Assembly: GCA_902493595.1 (NCBI GenBank)
Contig: CABUPU010000003.1
Span: forward strand, 1 to 64,000
Reading direction: 5' to 3'
DNA length: 64,000 nt
Origin: an uncultured Mycoplasma sp.
Lineage (GTDB): Bacteria; Bacillota_I; Bacilli_A; RF39; UBA660
Shown here in pieces: positions 45,157-53,875 of this stretch (positions are counted from its first letter, which is position 1; every line of letters begins with the position of its first letter). Made by a program: the position numbers and the translations under genes. Under the pieces are notes generated by a model that was not told where the DNA came from, searched no databases, and saw only the letters and a list, made by a program, of their open reading frames with translations.

Positions 45157-45828
45157 TCTAAATTTCTTAATCCTTTCATACATAAATTCTATTTTACCTA
45201 TTTCTTTTTCTGTATGATAATGTCCACAGTACCATTTATCATAACTAATATTTTCTTCGATTTTATCTAAAAACAACTCCATAGAATTATCAACTTTATT
45301 TTGATCCACAAAAGGAAGAAACATTTCTCTAGGAATATATTTATAAGGGCAAGTATGTGAAAGAACAATATCAAAATGTTTATTATTTACATTTTCATTA
45401 ATATTATTCATTTCTTCTTTCGTAAGTTGTTCAGATTTAAACCATGGATAATCATACACTAAACGCATATTTTTATCAATTGAATAAGCTCCTCCGATAA
45501 CTAAAACTTTCATACCTTCAATAGTATATACTTCGCTAGATTTTGCAAATATTAAATTTGGGTATTTATCTTCGGCGTAAGCAATTCCATCAAAAAAATT
45601 AATTTCTTTATAAGTTTTAATATTTTCCGCTCTTTCTTCGTGATTACCATTTATACAAAAAAATATTAATCCAAGTTTATTAAGTCTTTCTTTTACTACA
45701 TCATCAAAATGATTTAAAAAATAATTGATTCCTGCATCACCAAGAATAATAAGAACATCTCTTTTTTGATAATTAAAATTATCAAGTCTTGAAAATTCTC
45801 TATGAGTATCACCAGTTATATAGATCAT
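45151..45828 (-). CDS. metallophosphoesterase (calcineurin-like)
   Basis: 225 aa. Dinuclear-metal motifs appear in order: D7/H9 in ITGDTHRE, LGDAGIN, GNHEER (catalytic His), LSHTCP and the final GHYH. Substrate unknown; the family includes phosphodiesterases and phosphatases. I place the start at 45828 because GGAGG lies 6 nt upstream; the earlier in-frame Met has no ribosome site. Confidence 0.8.
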   Translation of the reverse strand: MIYITGDTHREFSRLDNFNYQKRDVLIILGDAGINYFLNHFDDVVKERLNKLGLIFFCINGNHEERAENIKTYKEINFFDGIAYAEDKYPNLIFAKSSEVYTIEGMKVLVIGGAYSIDKNMRLVYDYPWFKSEQLTKEEMNNINENVNNKHFDIVLSHTCPYKYIPREMFLPFVDQNKVDNSMELFLDKIEENISYDKWYCGHYHTEKEIGKIEFMYERIKKFRK

Positions 45829-45855
45829 AATTCCTCCATATAAAAATTTTATCAT

Positions 45856-45879
45856 AAAAAAACTGCCTTTTAAACAGTT
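45856..45879 (-). terminator. terminator after the 194-aa gene
   Basis: AACTG (45861-45865) with CAGTT (45875-45879); minus-strand T-run follows. It overlaps the stop codon. Confidence 0.5.
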
Positions 45880-46454
45880 CTTGTATTCTTCTTTTCACGT
45901 ATATTTTTATCAAATAAATATGTATGTGCTATATTTAAGTCTTTATTTGATTCATTTGCTAAAGTATAACCATATGTTGTAATTGCATTTATATATGGCA
46001 TATCCATTTGAGGTACTTCAAATGTTAAAACCTCAGTTTCTGGACTAAATGCTTTCACATATTTTTCTAAATAATTTATTAGTGTACTATATATAGAACA
46101 TTTAGTTTGTTCATCTAAAGCCTCGGATAACACTATCTCACCAACAATTGCATTATTTGCATTACCACCAGCACATAAATTTAATCTTGAATAACCAATG
46201 TTTTGATAATTCTTATTATATATTGACAAAAACCTAATATTTTCTTCATTAAAAATTGAAAACATAACTGAAATAGTTCTTTTATAATTCTCATCAATTA
46301 ATAATAATGAATTTGTATAATTTTCTTTTGCTAGTTGTTTTTTTGTATTTCGCCCTAAAATATCTTTACCAAAATTGCTCTCAAAAAATGTGTAATATTT
46401 TATCATTACATCTTGGTAATTCTCTTTATTAGGTTTTCCCCACTTATAATACAT
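45870..46454 (-). CDS. hypothetical protein, possibly GNAT-like fold (194 aa)
   Basis: Soluble protein with alternating strands and helices. The C-terminal part (VGEIVLSEAL, a long helix, VLTFEVPQMDMPYI, then YGYTL) resembles the end of a GNAT acetyltransferase, but the acetyl-CoA P-loop is not clear, so this stays a weak suggestion. GGGGG precedes the start. The gene is between tRNA-Cys and the phosphoesterase gene. Confidence 0.6.
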   Translation of the reverse strand: MYYKWGKPNKENYQDVMIKYYTFFESNFGKDILGRNTKKQLAKENYTNSLLLIDENYKRTISVMFSIFNEENIRFLSIYNKNYQNIGYSRLNLCAGGNANNAIVGEIVLSEALDEQTKCSIYSTLINYLEKYVKAFSPETEVLTFEVPQMDMPYINAITTYGYTLANESNKDLNIAHTYLFDKNIREKKNTRTV

Positions 46455-46496
46455 ATTTCCCCCTTATATATTTAAAATTTTAAAAATTATTTTAAT

Positions 46497-46570
46497 TGGA
46501 GGAACCGACCAGATTCGAACTGGTGCTCAGGGTGTTGCAGACCCACGCCTTACCACTTGGCTACGGTTCC
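46497..46570 (-). tRNA. trnC: tRNA-Cys (anticodon GCA)
   Basis: On the minus strand GGAACCG pairs with CGGTTCC. The anticodon loop is CTGCAAC (GCA), the T-loop is TTCGAAT, the discriminator is T as required for Cys, and CCA is encoded at 46497-46499. Confidence 0.95.
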
Positions 46571-46604
46571 ATAATACATAATATGCTTTCTTTCAAGCAA
46601 TATT

Positions 46605-46633
46605 ATTGTATTATATTTTTTTATTAATGTCAA
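46605..46633 (-). promoter_or_regulatory. promoter of tRNA-Cys
   Basis: Minus strand TTGACA (46628-46633), 17-nt spacer, TACAAT (46605-46610). The -35 overlaps the stop codon of the upstream membrane-protein gene. Confidence 0.6.
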
Positions 46634-48240
46634 CTTTTTAAATTAATTATGTATTTTTGATTTCTAATTGTTACTATAGCTTGAATTACACTAGCATCAA
46701 CTACTTTTTTATTGACTTCAAAGGCAATAAAATCTTTCTGATAATCTGGTGTAACATTTAACGCATCTGAATAGACTTTATCATCAACTCTATATTGAAC
46801 TGTCATAAAGTCATTTGCAAATTTTCTTGGTAAAGTATTACTTTTAGAATAAATTTGATTTTCATCCGGATTATAATTAATATGCAATGTCAATATATAA
46901 TTTCCATGTCTAGTAGAAGTATATGGGGCTACAATAACATCATCATAAACATTACATTCTTCTTTAAAACACTTTTCAAATGTATAAAAGTATGTTTTAT
47001 TTATTTCGTAACTTTGAACTTTTAAATTAGTTTTTCCTAAGTATGTATCATCAAAAATTAATTTTTGACCCAATGAATAATTTTCATTCAATTTTAAATC
47101 ACTAATTTTTTTAGTTCTTATATTTACATAAATATGCTTTGTTGTATATCCTTTTTTGTTATTTACAGTACCATTATATATATCAAGTTTACTGCCCTTA
47201 TTTTTATCTTTAGTGGGTACTTCATATACTAAAGCAAAAGTTCTATCTGTTTTATGAGAAAATTCACTAATAACATTTTCTGGTGCAAAGTCAATAAAGT
47301 ATGAACTCTTACTTAAATTAGGCTTAACTAAATTACTTCCTATAGCTAAATTAAACTGATTAAAATCAATTTTTTTTGTTATACCAGAATTATTTTTTAA
47401 ATTTACTTTTAAAACTACATAATAATATCCCTCTTTTATAACATTACCATTATAATCCAAGTTACTAACCATTGCATCTTCGATAATTAATTGCATGCTA
47501 TTATATGTAAAAGTTTTATTCATGCCATAACGCTGATCGTAATTTATATTTCTATTTTTTATTAAAATAATAATTAAAATTACTGCAAGAATTCCAAGAC
47601 AAATTGTTACAAATAATTTATTTTCTTTTAAATAATATACAAACTCCCTTAATGATCTTCTTACTTTTCTTTTATATTTATAACTATTAAGATTAATGTT
47701 AACTTCTATTTCCTCTGAATCAGCAAAATCATAATTCATTTCTCTTAAATCGGACCTGAAGTTAAATTTTTTAATATCAAAACCAATTGCTCTTATTAAT
47801 GAAAAAATCAAAAAAATAACTTGTAATGATGTAATAACAATTGAAAAATCTCTAATACCTCTTGAAAACTTTGCACTTAAAAGTTCTTCACTAAGGCCAG
47901 ATAAAACACCTCTTATATAAAATAAACATATAAGTAAAAATGTATAATATAGAATCATAAACAAATATAATTTTGTTGGTTTATTTTTATGTCTAAGAAG
48001 ATAATATATTGAAATAGCTAAAGCAAGTATAAGAATTATCCCAATAAATACTAAGCTTGAAGTATAAACATTTTCTAGTCCAATAAGTACACTTGATTTA
48101 TAATTATTTTTTATATAATCAATAAAAAATTTTACAATTAGAATACTTCTATATAATATAAATCCAACCAAAAAAGATAAAACTAAATGTATAATTCTAA
48201 ATCTTTTAATTAAAAAAGCATAAGGTTTTTTTAGTATCAC
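46630..48240 (-). CDS. five-span membrane protein with external Ig-like C-terminal domain (536 aa)
   Basis: Spans at about 14-36, 58-80, 88-108, 130-152 and 208-228. The remaining 300 residues are extracytoplasmic, beta-rich, and include a stretch like the DUF4352/TRF2-type Ig fold (YYVVLKVNLKNNSG, about 275-290), with one Cys pair (FEKCFKEECN). Function unknown; probably an envelope sensor or structural protein. It ends in TGA, good evidence that TGA is a stop. It has no visible terminator before tRNA-Cys. Confidence 0.65.
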   Translation of the reverse strand: MILKKPYAFLIKRFRIIHLVLSFLVGFILYRSILIVKFFIDYIKNNYKSSVLIGLENVYTSSLVFIGIILILALAISIYYLLRHKNKPTKLYLFMILYYTFLLICLFYIRGVLSGLSEELLSAKFSRGIRDFSIVITSLQVIFLIFSLIRAIGFDIKKFNFRSDLREMNYDFADSEEIEVNINLNSYKYKRKVRRSLREFVYYLKENKLFVTICLGILAVILIIILIKNRNINYDQRYGMNKTFTYNSMQLIIEDAMVSNLDYNGNVIKEGYYYVVLKVNLKNNSGITKKIDFNQFNLAIGSNLVKPNLSKSSYFIDFAPENVISEFSHKTDRTFALVYEVPTKDKNKGSKLDIYNGTVNNKKGYTTKHIYVNIRTKKISDLKLNENYSLGQKLIFDDTYLGKTNLKVQSYEINKTYFYTFEKCFKEECNVYDDVIVAPYTSTRHGNYILTLHINYNPDENQIYSKSNTLPRKFANDFMTVQYRVDDKVYSDALNVTPDYQKDFIAFEVNKKVVDASVIQAIVTIRNQKYIINLKS

Positions 48241-48276
48241 TTTTAATCACCCTATAATAATAATATCACAAAATAA

Positions 48277-48296
48277 AAATGGTGCAAAGACCATTT
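48277..48296 (-). terminator. terminator of the LysM gene
   Basis: AAATGGT and ACCATTT with a 6-nt loop; a T-rich tail follows on the minus strand. It lies just past the LysM stop. Confidence 0.6.
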
Positions 48297-48297
48297 G

Positions 48298-48750
48298 TTA
48301 TTTTCTTTTAGAAACCAGTATTTGACCTGGCAATAAATAAATTGTTTCGTTTTCTTTAACAACCTCTTGAATACTTTTTTTAAATATATCAGAAACACTA
48401 TTTAATGTATCTCCTTCAGCAGTAACATAATAGCTATAACCTGATACAGGAAGCATTATCACTTGGTTTGGATAAATATAATCATCTAAATTTAAACCAT
48501 TAATTGCCGCTAATAAATTTGGATTTATATTATACTTTCTACTTATACCATAAAGTGAATCACCTTTATTTATAGTATATGTATCAAAATATTTTTCTTT
48601 ATTTTTTGGAACTATTAAATCCATTCCCTCTCGTAAAGTTTCATCATAACTCAAATTATTTAAATCTACTAGAAACTCTTTATTTGTACGAAACATTTTA
48701 GCAATGTCATCAATACTATCATTTGATTTTACACGATATTTTTCAAACAT
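48298..48750 (-). CDS. protein with three LysM domains (150 aa)
   Basis: LysM motifs begin at about residues 5 (YRVKSNDSIDDIAKMF), 55 (YTINKGDSLYGISRKY) and 108 (YYVTAEGDTLNSVSDIF), covering almost the whole protein. LysM binds peptidoglycan GlcNAc. There is no signal peptide or catalytic domain, so it may leave the cell by an unusual route or act inside on precursors. GGGG precedes the start. Confidence 0.8.
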   Translation of the reverse strand: MFEKYRVKSNDSIDDIAKMFRTNKEFLVDLNNLSYDETLREGMDLIVPKNKEKYFDTYTINKGDSLYGISRKYNINPNLLAAINGLNLDDYIYPNQVIMLPVSGYSYYVTAEGDTLNSVSDIFKKSIQEVVKENETIYLLPGQILVSKRK

Positions 48751-48793
48751 TTTATCAACCCCTATAATAAAATATGTTTTATTTTAAAAAGTG

Positions 48794-49834
48794 TTATTTA
48801 AAAATATATATATAGTCATTATTGAATTTCCATTCACTATAGGTCATTAATTTTGTAATTTTATCTTTATTTACATAATAAAGTGTATCATCACTTATAA
48901 AGTAACATTCGTTATCATTTGAAAAAATTATATTTGATACCTTTAAAGAAGTAACATTTATCTTATTAATTGGTGTAACGTAGATAAGTTTATTATCATT
49001 TAATTCAAAATAAAAATCCTTGTCCTCTTTAAACGAAACATTTCCTTTATTAAGTTTATTAACGCTTACTTTTTCAAACTTATTATTGTTTAAAATTTCA
49101 TATCTATTTTTATAAATAGTATTTTTCAAAGGATTAATTTTATATTCCATTTTGTTTTGCATATCATATAGGTAAATAAACTTTTTATATGTGCCTAAAA
49201 AATAACTATTAAAATAAACTTCTTCGTCTAAAGAGACCTCTTTTACTTTATTATTTTTAGTATTTATTAAATAAAATTTATTAAATTTGTACTTGCTACT
49301 ATAATCTGCAATTAAAAGATAATCCTTAAATGTTGTACATAAATCTATATTATAAATATCATTATCAAATAGTTTTATTTCTTTTTTATCTTTTGAATTA
49401 ATGTTGATAAACTGTGAATAATTCCATATATAAAAGTTAGCATTTATATTATATACATCAATATTATCAAAAGTAAATTTCTTTTTATCATCAAAACTAG
49501 TTTCATAGTATGCACTATAATAACTATCATTTTCCTTATTAATATAAAAGTTTTGTAAATTACTATTAGTTACATAAATTATGTTACCATTTTGTTTAAT
49601 ACTTTTAATTTGTTTATGATTTTGATAATATTTATCACTAACAGCATATAAATATTCTATATTATTTTTATTAATTTTAAATATATAAAGATTTTTCTTA
49701 TTATTAAATGTTTGAATTATATTATAACCTTTTACAGTATATTTAAGTTCATAACTTTTTGGAATAAAATAAAAAATTGTAAAAGAAAGAAAAATTAATA
49801 AAAAAGAAAAAATTAGTAATCTTAACTTTTTCAT
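48794..49834 (-). CDS. membrane-anchored beta-rich protein (346 aa)
   Basis: One N-terminal span (about 5-26) and a long external region built of repeated short strands with Tyr/Asn/Lys, suggestive of a beta-propeller (segments such as NNKKLYIFKINK, NGNIIYVTNSN, KDYLLIADYSS, NKFYLINTK). Family not recognised. It overlaps the upstream PH-like gene by 4 nt and so belongs to the RDD-PH operon. Confidence 0.55.
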   Translation of the reverse strand: MKKLRLLIFSFLLIFLSFTIFYFIPKSYELKYTVKGYNIIQTFNNKKNLYIFKINKNNIEYLYAVSDKYYQNHKQIKSIKQNGNIIYVTNSNLQNFYINKENDSYYSAYYETSFDDKKKFTFDNIDVYNINANFYIWNYSQFININSKDKKEIKLFDNDIYNIDLCTTFKDYLLIADYSSKYKFNKFYLINTKNNKVKEVSLDEEVYFNSYFLGTYKKFIYLYDMQNKMEYKINPLKNTIYKNRYEILNNNKFEKVSVNKLNKGNVSFKEDKDFYFELNDNKLIYVTPINKINVTSLKVSNIIFSNDNECYFISDDTLYYVNKDKITKLMTYSEWKFNNDYIYIFK

Positions 49835-50268
49835 ACAGTTCTATCTTTATATTTTAATTTTTCTTTCATCATAAACTGAGATATATTAGTTTCAATATCA
49901 TCTAAAGAACTTTTAGATAAATTTGATATTGTTACAACCTCTTTTACAGTATCAATTGTGATTTTTCCAAAAAATAAACCTTTATATATTCGCATATCAT
50001 TATATAAATCCGGAGTAATCTGTGTATAAATGCTTCCAAAAACAACTCTTTTTTGACCTATTAAAAGTCTTTTATTAGTTAAAACAATTACACAAGATGT
50101 GAATAAATCATACCATTTTTCATTTTTTTGACCACAAAAAGCGTATAGAACATATTCATCAGGGTTAATATATCCTTCAATTACTTCACAATGCTTTTTT
50201 AATCTCCAGGCAACTGTACCAGGAAACTTATTTTTAAATTCTAATACTTTTTCATAAACATTATTCAT
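49831..50268 (-). CDS. PH-like (YokE/bPH-type) protein (145 aa)
   Basis: Soluble domain with the bacterial PH pattern: an N-terminal helix, then strands including EYVLYAFCGQ, SCVIVLTNKRLLI, a break, and KITIDTVKEVVTIS with a C-terminal helix. The TNKRLLI motif is typical of YokE/DUF1696-type PH proteins. Likely a membrane-adjacent scaffold. Lies 1 nt after the RDD gene. Confidence 0.65.
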   Translation of the reverse strand: MNNVYEKVLEFKNKFPGTVAWRLKKHCEVIEGYINPDEYVLYAFCGQKNEKWYDLFTSCVIVLTNKRLLIGQKRVVFGSIYTQITPDLYNDMRIYKGLFFGKITIDTVKEVVTISNLSKSSLDDIETNISQFMMKEKLKYKDRTV

Positions 50269-50269
50269 T

Positions 50270-50899
50270 TTAAACTCCTTTTATAAATTCAACTTTAGTG
50301 TGAGACAATCTTTCGTGAATTGAAACATCCTTATTAATCATAAATAATATATCAATATACGAATAAATTGTTGCAATTATAGAAATAATTAAATTACTAT
50401 AAAAATATACTTTACCCTTAAATAATATAACACATAATAATGTTAATATATTTGATAATGTTGTATATAAAATTATATTTGTAAATATAGGGTAGAATAA
50501 TACTCTTATAAGAAGTGACCCAAAAGTTAGTTTTCCTTTATCACTAGAAAGTTTAATTTTACATATTTTTTTACCAATTGTTTGTCCATCAAATAGTAAA
50601 GGAAATAAAGTAAAATATAAAATTGTAACAACTATTTCAATTATAGAATAACTTATTGAGTAATAAGATAAATCATGCATAATATCTAAGTATTCTGGCG
50701 ATTTTAATGTATTATAATCTATTGTTGTGTTTTCAGAAAAATTTTCTTCATAAAACTCAGTATATTTTTCATATGCCTTATCATATTTCTTTTTATAAGG
50801 ATTTAATACATTTATTTGACTTAATAATGTAACAAGTATTAATACAATAAATATATCAATTACATAAGCACATATTCTTTTTATTTTAATATCTTTCAT
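50270..50899 (-). CDS. RDD-family membrane protein (209 aa)
   Basis: About four to five spans. The RDD signature is visible at the N-terminus (KRICAYVIDIFIV) and in the central GQTIGKKICKI loop. RDD proteins are linked to ion or compatible-solute transport, but most are uncharacterised. First gene of the RDD-PH-beta-rich operon, right after the htrA terminator. Confidence 0.75.
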   Translation of the reverse strand: MKDIKIKRICAYVIDIFIVLILVTLLSQINVLNPYKKKYDKAYEKYTEFYEENFSENTTIDYNTLKSPEYLDIMHDLSYYSISYSIIEIVVTILYFTLFPLLFDGQTIGKKICKIKLSSDKGKLTFGSLLIRVLFYPIFTNIILYTTLSNILTLLCVILFKGKVYFYSNLIISIIATIYSYIDILFMINKDVSIHERLSHTKVEFIKGV

Positions 50900-50920
50900 T
50901 CTACCTCCATAAATAAGAAA

Positions 50921-50940
50921 AGAAACTATTACTAGTTTCT
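50921..50940 (-). terminator. terminator after the second htrA
   Basis: AGAAACTA (50921-50928) and TAGTTTCT (50933-50940) form a perfect 8-bp stem with a 4-nt loop; a T-rich tract follows on the minus strand. Confidence 0.65.
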
Positions 50941-52036
50941 AATAAGTTTTTGAATTAGATCCTAAAGTAACAGTGGTTTTAAGAGTTTTACCTTTTCTAA
51001 TATAAGTGATTTCTACTTTATCACCCACACCATAATTATACAAGTAATATCTTAAATATGCAACACTTGTTACTTCGTCATCATTAATTTTAATTATGAT
51101 ATCATCACTTTCAAGACCTGCTTTAGCCGCTGGAGAACCTTTTTCTGTAGATACAACAATTACACCTTTTGTGATTTTATATTCCTTTAAAAGGGATGAA
51201 TATTCAGGGTAATAATAGGCATCTGCAACATTAACCATTGATACACCTAAATAAGGTTGAGTTATCTTTTCTTTATTTTCAAGTTTTTCAGCATAACTTA
51301 ATGCTACCTCAATTGGAATAGCAAATCCCATACCTTCAACAGATTCTGAGACTAGTTTTAATGAGGTAATTCCAACAACTTGTCCGTTTGCATTGCAAAG
51401 CGGTCCACCACTATTGCCAGAGTTTATCGCCGCATCAGTTTGTAATACTTTCATAACATAATCACCATTATTATTAAGTTTTACTTCAACCATTCTATCT
51501 TTTCCAGATATAATACCTCTTGTAACAGTCCAAGAATAAACACTATCAAGTGGAGCTCCTACAGCAAAAGATGTATCTCCAACTCTCAAATCTTCACTTT
51601 TACCAATTTCAGCAACTGATATAATATCAGTTTTTTTAACTTTTAAAACAGCAATATCAGATAAAGCATCAGCACCAATTATTTCTGTATTAATTACATT
51701 ACCATTAGTAAAAGTAACATTAACAGAGTTACCACCTTCGATAACATGATTATTTGTTAAAATATAGGCATCATTATTATTTACTTTATAAACAAATCCA
51801 GTTCCACTTGAAATCATTTTTTCATCTGCATAGGTTGCCACAACTACAACTGCATCATAGACTTTTTCAACAGCCTCCGCAATTCCATTGTCGGTTATTG
51901 TTACATTCTTTTCTACTTTAGTTAAATTTGTATGAAGTACAGCTGGGTATTTATAAATAACTCCATACATAAGTAAACATCCTAGAAAAAATACTATTAT
52001 ATATACTATTTTATTATCTTTTTCTTTTCTTATCAT
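50939..52036 (-). CDS. htrA: HtrA-like serine protease, second copy
   Basis: 365 aa with an N-terminal anchor (about 10-28), catalytic H97 (TNNHVI), D127 (LSDIAVL) and S209 (NSGNSGGPL), and a PDZ domain (about 260-355). It shares the unusual N-terminal motif NVTITD-G-EAVEKVY with the copy at 5140, so the two are recent paralogues. Unlike that copy it has no TTTAAG repeat promoter; it follows the Abi-like gene by 2 nt. It may be the constitutive form. Confidence 0.92.
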   Translation of the reverse strand: MIRKEKDNKIVYIIVFFLGCLLMYGVIYKYPAVLHTNLTKVEKNVTITDNGIAEAVEKVYDAVVVVATYADEKMISSGTGFVYKVNNNDAYILTNNHVIEGGNSVNVTFTNGNVINTEIIGADALSDIAVLKVKKTDIISVAEIGKSEDLRVGDTSFAVGAPLDSVYSWTVTRGIISGKDRMVEVKLNNNGDYVMKVLQTDAAINSGNSGGPLCNANGQVVGITSLKLVSESVEGMGFAIPIEVALSYAEKLENKEKITQPYLGVSMVNVADAYYYPEYSSLLKEYKITKGVIVVSTEKGSPAAKAGLESDDIIIKINDDEVTSVAYLRYYLYNYGVGDKVEITYIRKGKTLKTTVTLGSNSKTY

Positions 52037-52038
52037 AA

Positions 52039-52968
52039 TTAATCCATCCTCTCAATCTCTCTATAATTTATTGGAAAACCCATTGCATCCAAAACTTTAT
52101 CAATATCAATTGAATGAAGTTTTCCAGATAATATATCTAGTTCATAATCAATTTCTTTTATAAATAAATTAAAATCATCCGCATTTAAAATTCTTTTTAA
52201 AATAATAATTAGAGCAAATAAATCATTTTTACCATAAATGTATTCTCCATCCATTTTAGAAATATTTAAAAGTTTATGATATATTGTATTGTTTATAACA
52301 ATCTGCGTTTTATTATTATAACAAATATCTTCATGTGCACATAGATTTCGATAATTAGCAAGTATTGGTAAATAACTTTGGAAACTATCTATATCTATGT
52401 TAAATATGTCCGCAATTTCTCTTTTATCTTCATTTTGAAGCACAGTATAAAGCTCTCCGACTATTCCAAATGATAATACCTTTACAACAACCCAAAGAGG
52501 TATATAGCCATAATTATCAATGAAATGACTAGTTGCGGAATGCTGTTTACCATTTATACTAATTTGCCTTTTCATTTTATGTATTAAATCGTTTATTTGT
52601 CTAGTTTTAGTATAATCATGAACAAAGTTATTTTTATTCAAATAATTTTTTTCTTTATAACCATGGTTTTTACTCATAACATAAGCCATTATACTTTTTA
52701 AGTTATTTTCAAAAACTAGAATATTTTTAAATAATATATTTCTAAGTTGTCTATCAAAAATAAACATTGCATATAGTTCATCAAAAGTGGTACCTTTATT
52801 AAATTTACGATCAGTATAAGACTTAACAAACAAAAATCTATACCCGGTTACAAAAAAATAATTTTCTCTAAGAAGTATTGATTTAGCCTTATCAATATCA
52901 TTTATAGTAAGACCTTTATCAATTAAAATATTTATCTGTTCATCTAATGTTTTAAATGTTTTCTCCAC
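52039..52968 (-). CDS. Abi_2 (AbiD/AbiF-type) HEPN-domain protein
   Basis: 309 aa. Family marks are the N-terminal LDEQINILIDKGL, the FDRQLRNILFKNI-E segment (about 71-87) and the HEPN catalytic motif R207-x4-H212 in YRNLCAH. HEPN proteins of this group are RNases that can shut down translation on phage infection. The start is GTG with AAGGTGAT upstream. Its position in one operon with htrA is unusual. Confidence 0.8.
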   Translation of the reverse strand: MEKTFKTLDEQINILIDKGLTINDIDKAKSILLRENYFFVTGYRFLFVKSYTDRKFNKGTTFDELYAMFIFDRQLRNILFKNILVFENNLKSIMAYVMSKNHGYKEKNYLNKNNFVHDYTKTRQINDLIHKMKRQISINGKQHSATSHFIDNYGYIPLWVVVKVLSFGIVGELYTVLQNEDKREIADIFNIDIDSFQSYLPILANYRNLCAHEDICYNNKTQIVINNTIYHKLLNISKMDGEYIYGKNDLFALIIILKRILNADDFNLFIKEIDYELDILSGKLHSIDIDKVLDAMGFPINYREIERMD

Positions 52969-53041
52969 TATATCACCTTTTTACTATATAATTAATTATA
53001 TCACATAATAGTATTTTTACCATATATTTTGAAAAAATAAA

Positions 53042-53692
53042 TTATGAAAAATATTTAATTACTCCATTAGAAATTAAATTTGCTACTTTTTTTTGATATT
53101 CATTTGTAATAAGTTTTTGTCTATCTTCATAATTTGATAAAAATCCACATTCAATTAATAAACCATTTACCTTTAATCTTGAATACATATATGTGCCTTT
53201 TGGAATAGTTTTAATCTTACGATTACTATTTAAACCCTTATTTAAAACATCTTGCATAATATTTGCGAAATAAATATTTTTACCATTATAAAACACCTGT
53301 GGTCCATAGTATTTAAAGTCACTTAAATAATTTAAATGAATACTTAAATAAATATCTGCTTTAGAATTATTTATTAAGTTTATTCGATTATCAAAATCAC
53401 TTTTTTTTCGATATATTGCATTCGGAGTTGATAAATCATAGTCACCATCTCTTGTCATAAAAACAGTAGCTCCATAATTTTCTAATTTCTCTTTTAAATA
53501 AAGACTTATATTTAAATTAATATCTTTTTCTAAGATATTTCCGTAGGAAGTACCAGGATCCAAAAATCCATGACCAGGATCAATTACAATAACTCTTCCC
53601 ACTAAAAAAAGGTTATCTTTACCAAAAACCGAAGATAAAAGAAAAATAGATATTATAAAAATTATTAATGAGTAATGAATATATTTTTTCAT
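53042..53692 (-). CDS. cwlD: N-acetylmuramoyl-L-alanine amidase, CwlD-like
   Basis: 216 aa. Signal-anchor (about 6-24) and one amidase_3 domain with all four residues: H41 (DPGHG), E55 (LEKDIN), His in LSIHLNY and Glu in LLIECGFLSN. Removes stem peptides from peptidoglycan. Length and form match CwlD, which makes muramic-lactam in spore cortex, though other single-domain amidases look alike. An intact counterpart to the amidase broken by the mobile element. Confidence 0.8.
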   Translation of the reverse strand: MKKYIHYSLIIFIISIFLLSSVFGKDNLFLVGRVIVIDPGHGFLDPGTSYGNILEKDINLNISLYLKEKLENYGATVFMTRDGDYDLSTPNAIYRKKSDFDNRINLINNSKADIYLSIHLNYLSDFKYYGPQVFYNGKNIYFANIMQDVLNKGLNSNRKIKTIPKGTYMYSRLKVNGLLIECGFLSNYEDRQKLITNEYQKKVANLISNGVIKYFS

Positions 53693-53774
53693 ATAAAATT
53701 ATATGTTTTATTCATTATTTTAAACTAAAAAATTTAAAATTTTCAAAAAAAGTATAATATTGTATTAATTCCAC

Positions 53775-53839
53775 AAAAAATGCCTAAGGTGCAACGTACT
53801 TACTATACGCTTAGCATTGAGCTGCGTGCCCTAGGTCTT
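53775..53839 (-). ncRNA. candidate small structured RNA (about 65 nt)
   Basis: On the minus strand TTGACA-N18-TAATAT (53870-53875, 53846-53851) points to a start near 53839. The transcript folds as CCTAGG-GCA paired with TGC-AC-CTTAGG (closing stem), an inner hairpin AGCGTA/TACGTT with a 7-nt loop and a possible small GCA/TGC hairpin, and ends in six T. No reading frame of note. It lies between the DUF3800 gene and cwlD. SRP RNA marks are absent. Confidence 0.5.
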
Positions 53840-53845
53840 AAAGAT

Positions 53846-53875
53846 ATATTACCATAACATTATTTTTTATGTCAA
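53846..53875 (-). promoter_or_regulatory. promoter of the candidate small RNA
   Basis: Perfect TTGACA (53870-53875) overlapping the stop codon of the DUF3800 gene, 18-nt spacer, TAATAT (53846-53851). Confidence 0.55.

Noticed and set aside
46630..48240. TGA read as Trp (genetic code 4)
   Set aside because: This gene and the DUF3800 gene end in TGA, Trp codons are TGG, and the only Trp tRNA has CCA.
53775..53839. SRP (4.5S) RNA
   Set aside because: The invariant GGAA tetraloop and AGCAGC/GUCAGG internal loop are absent.
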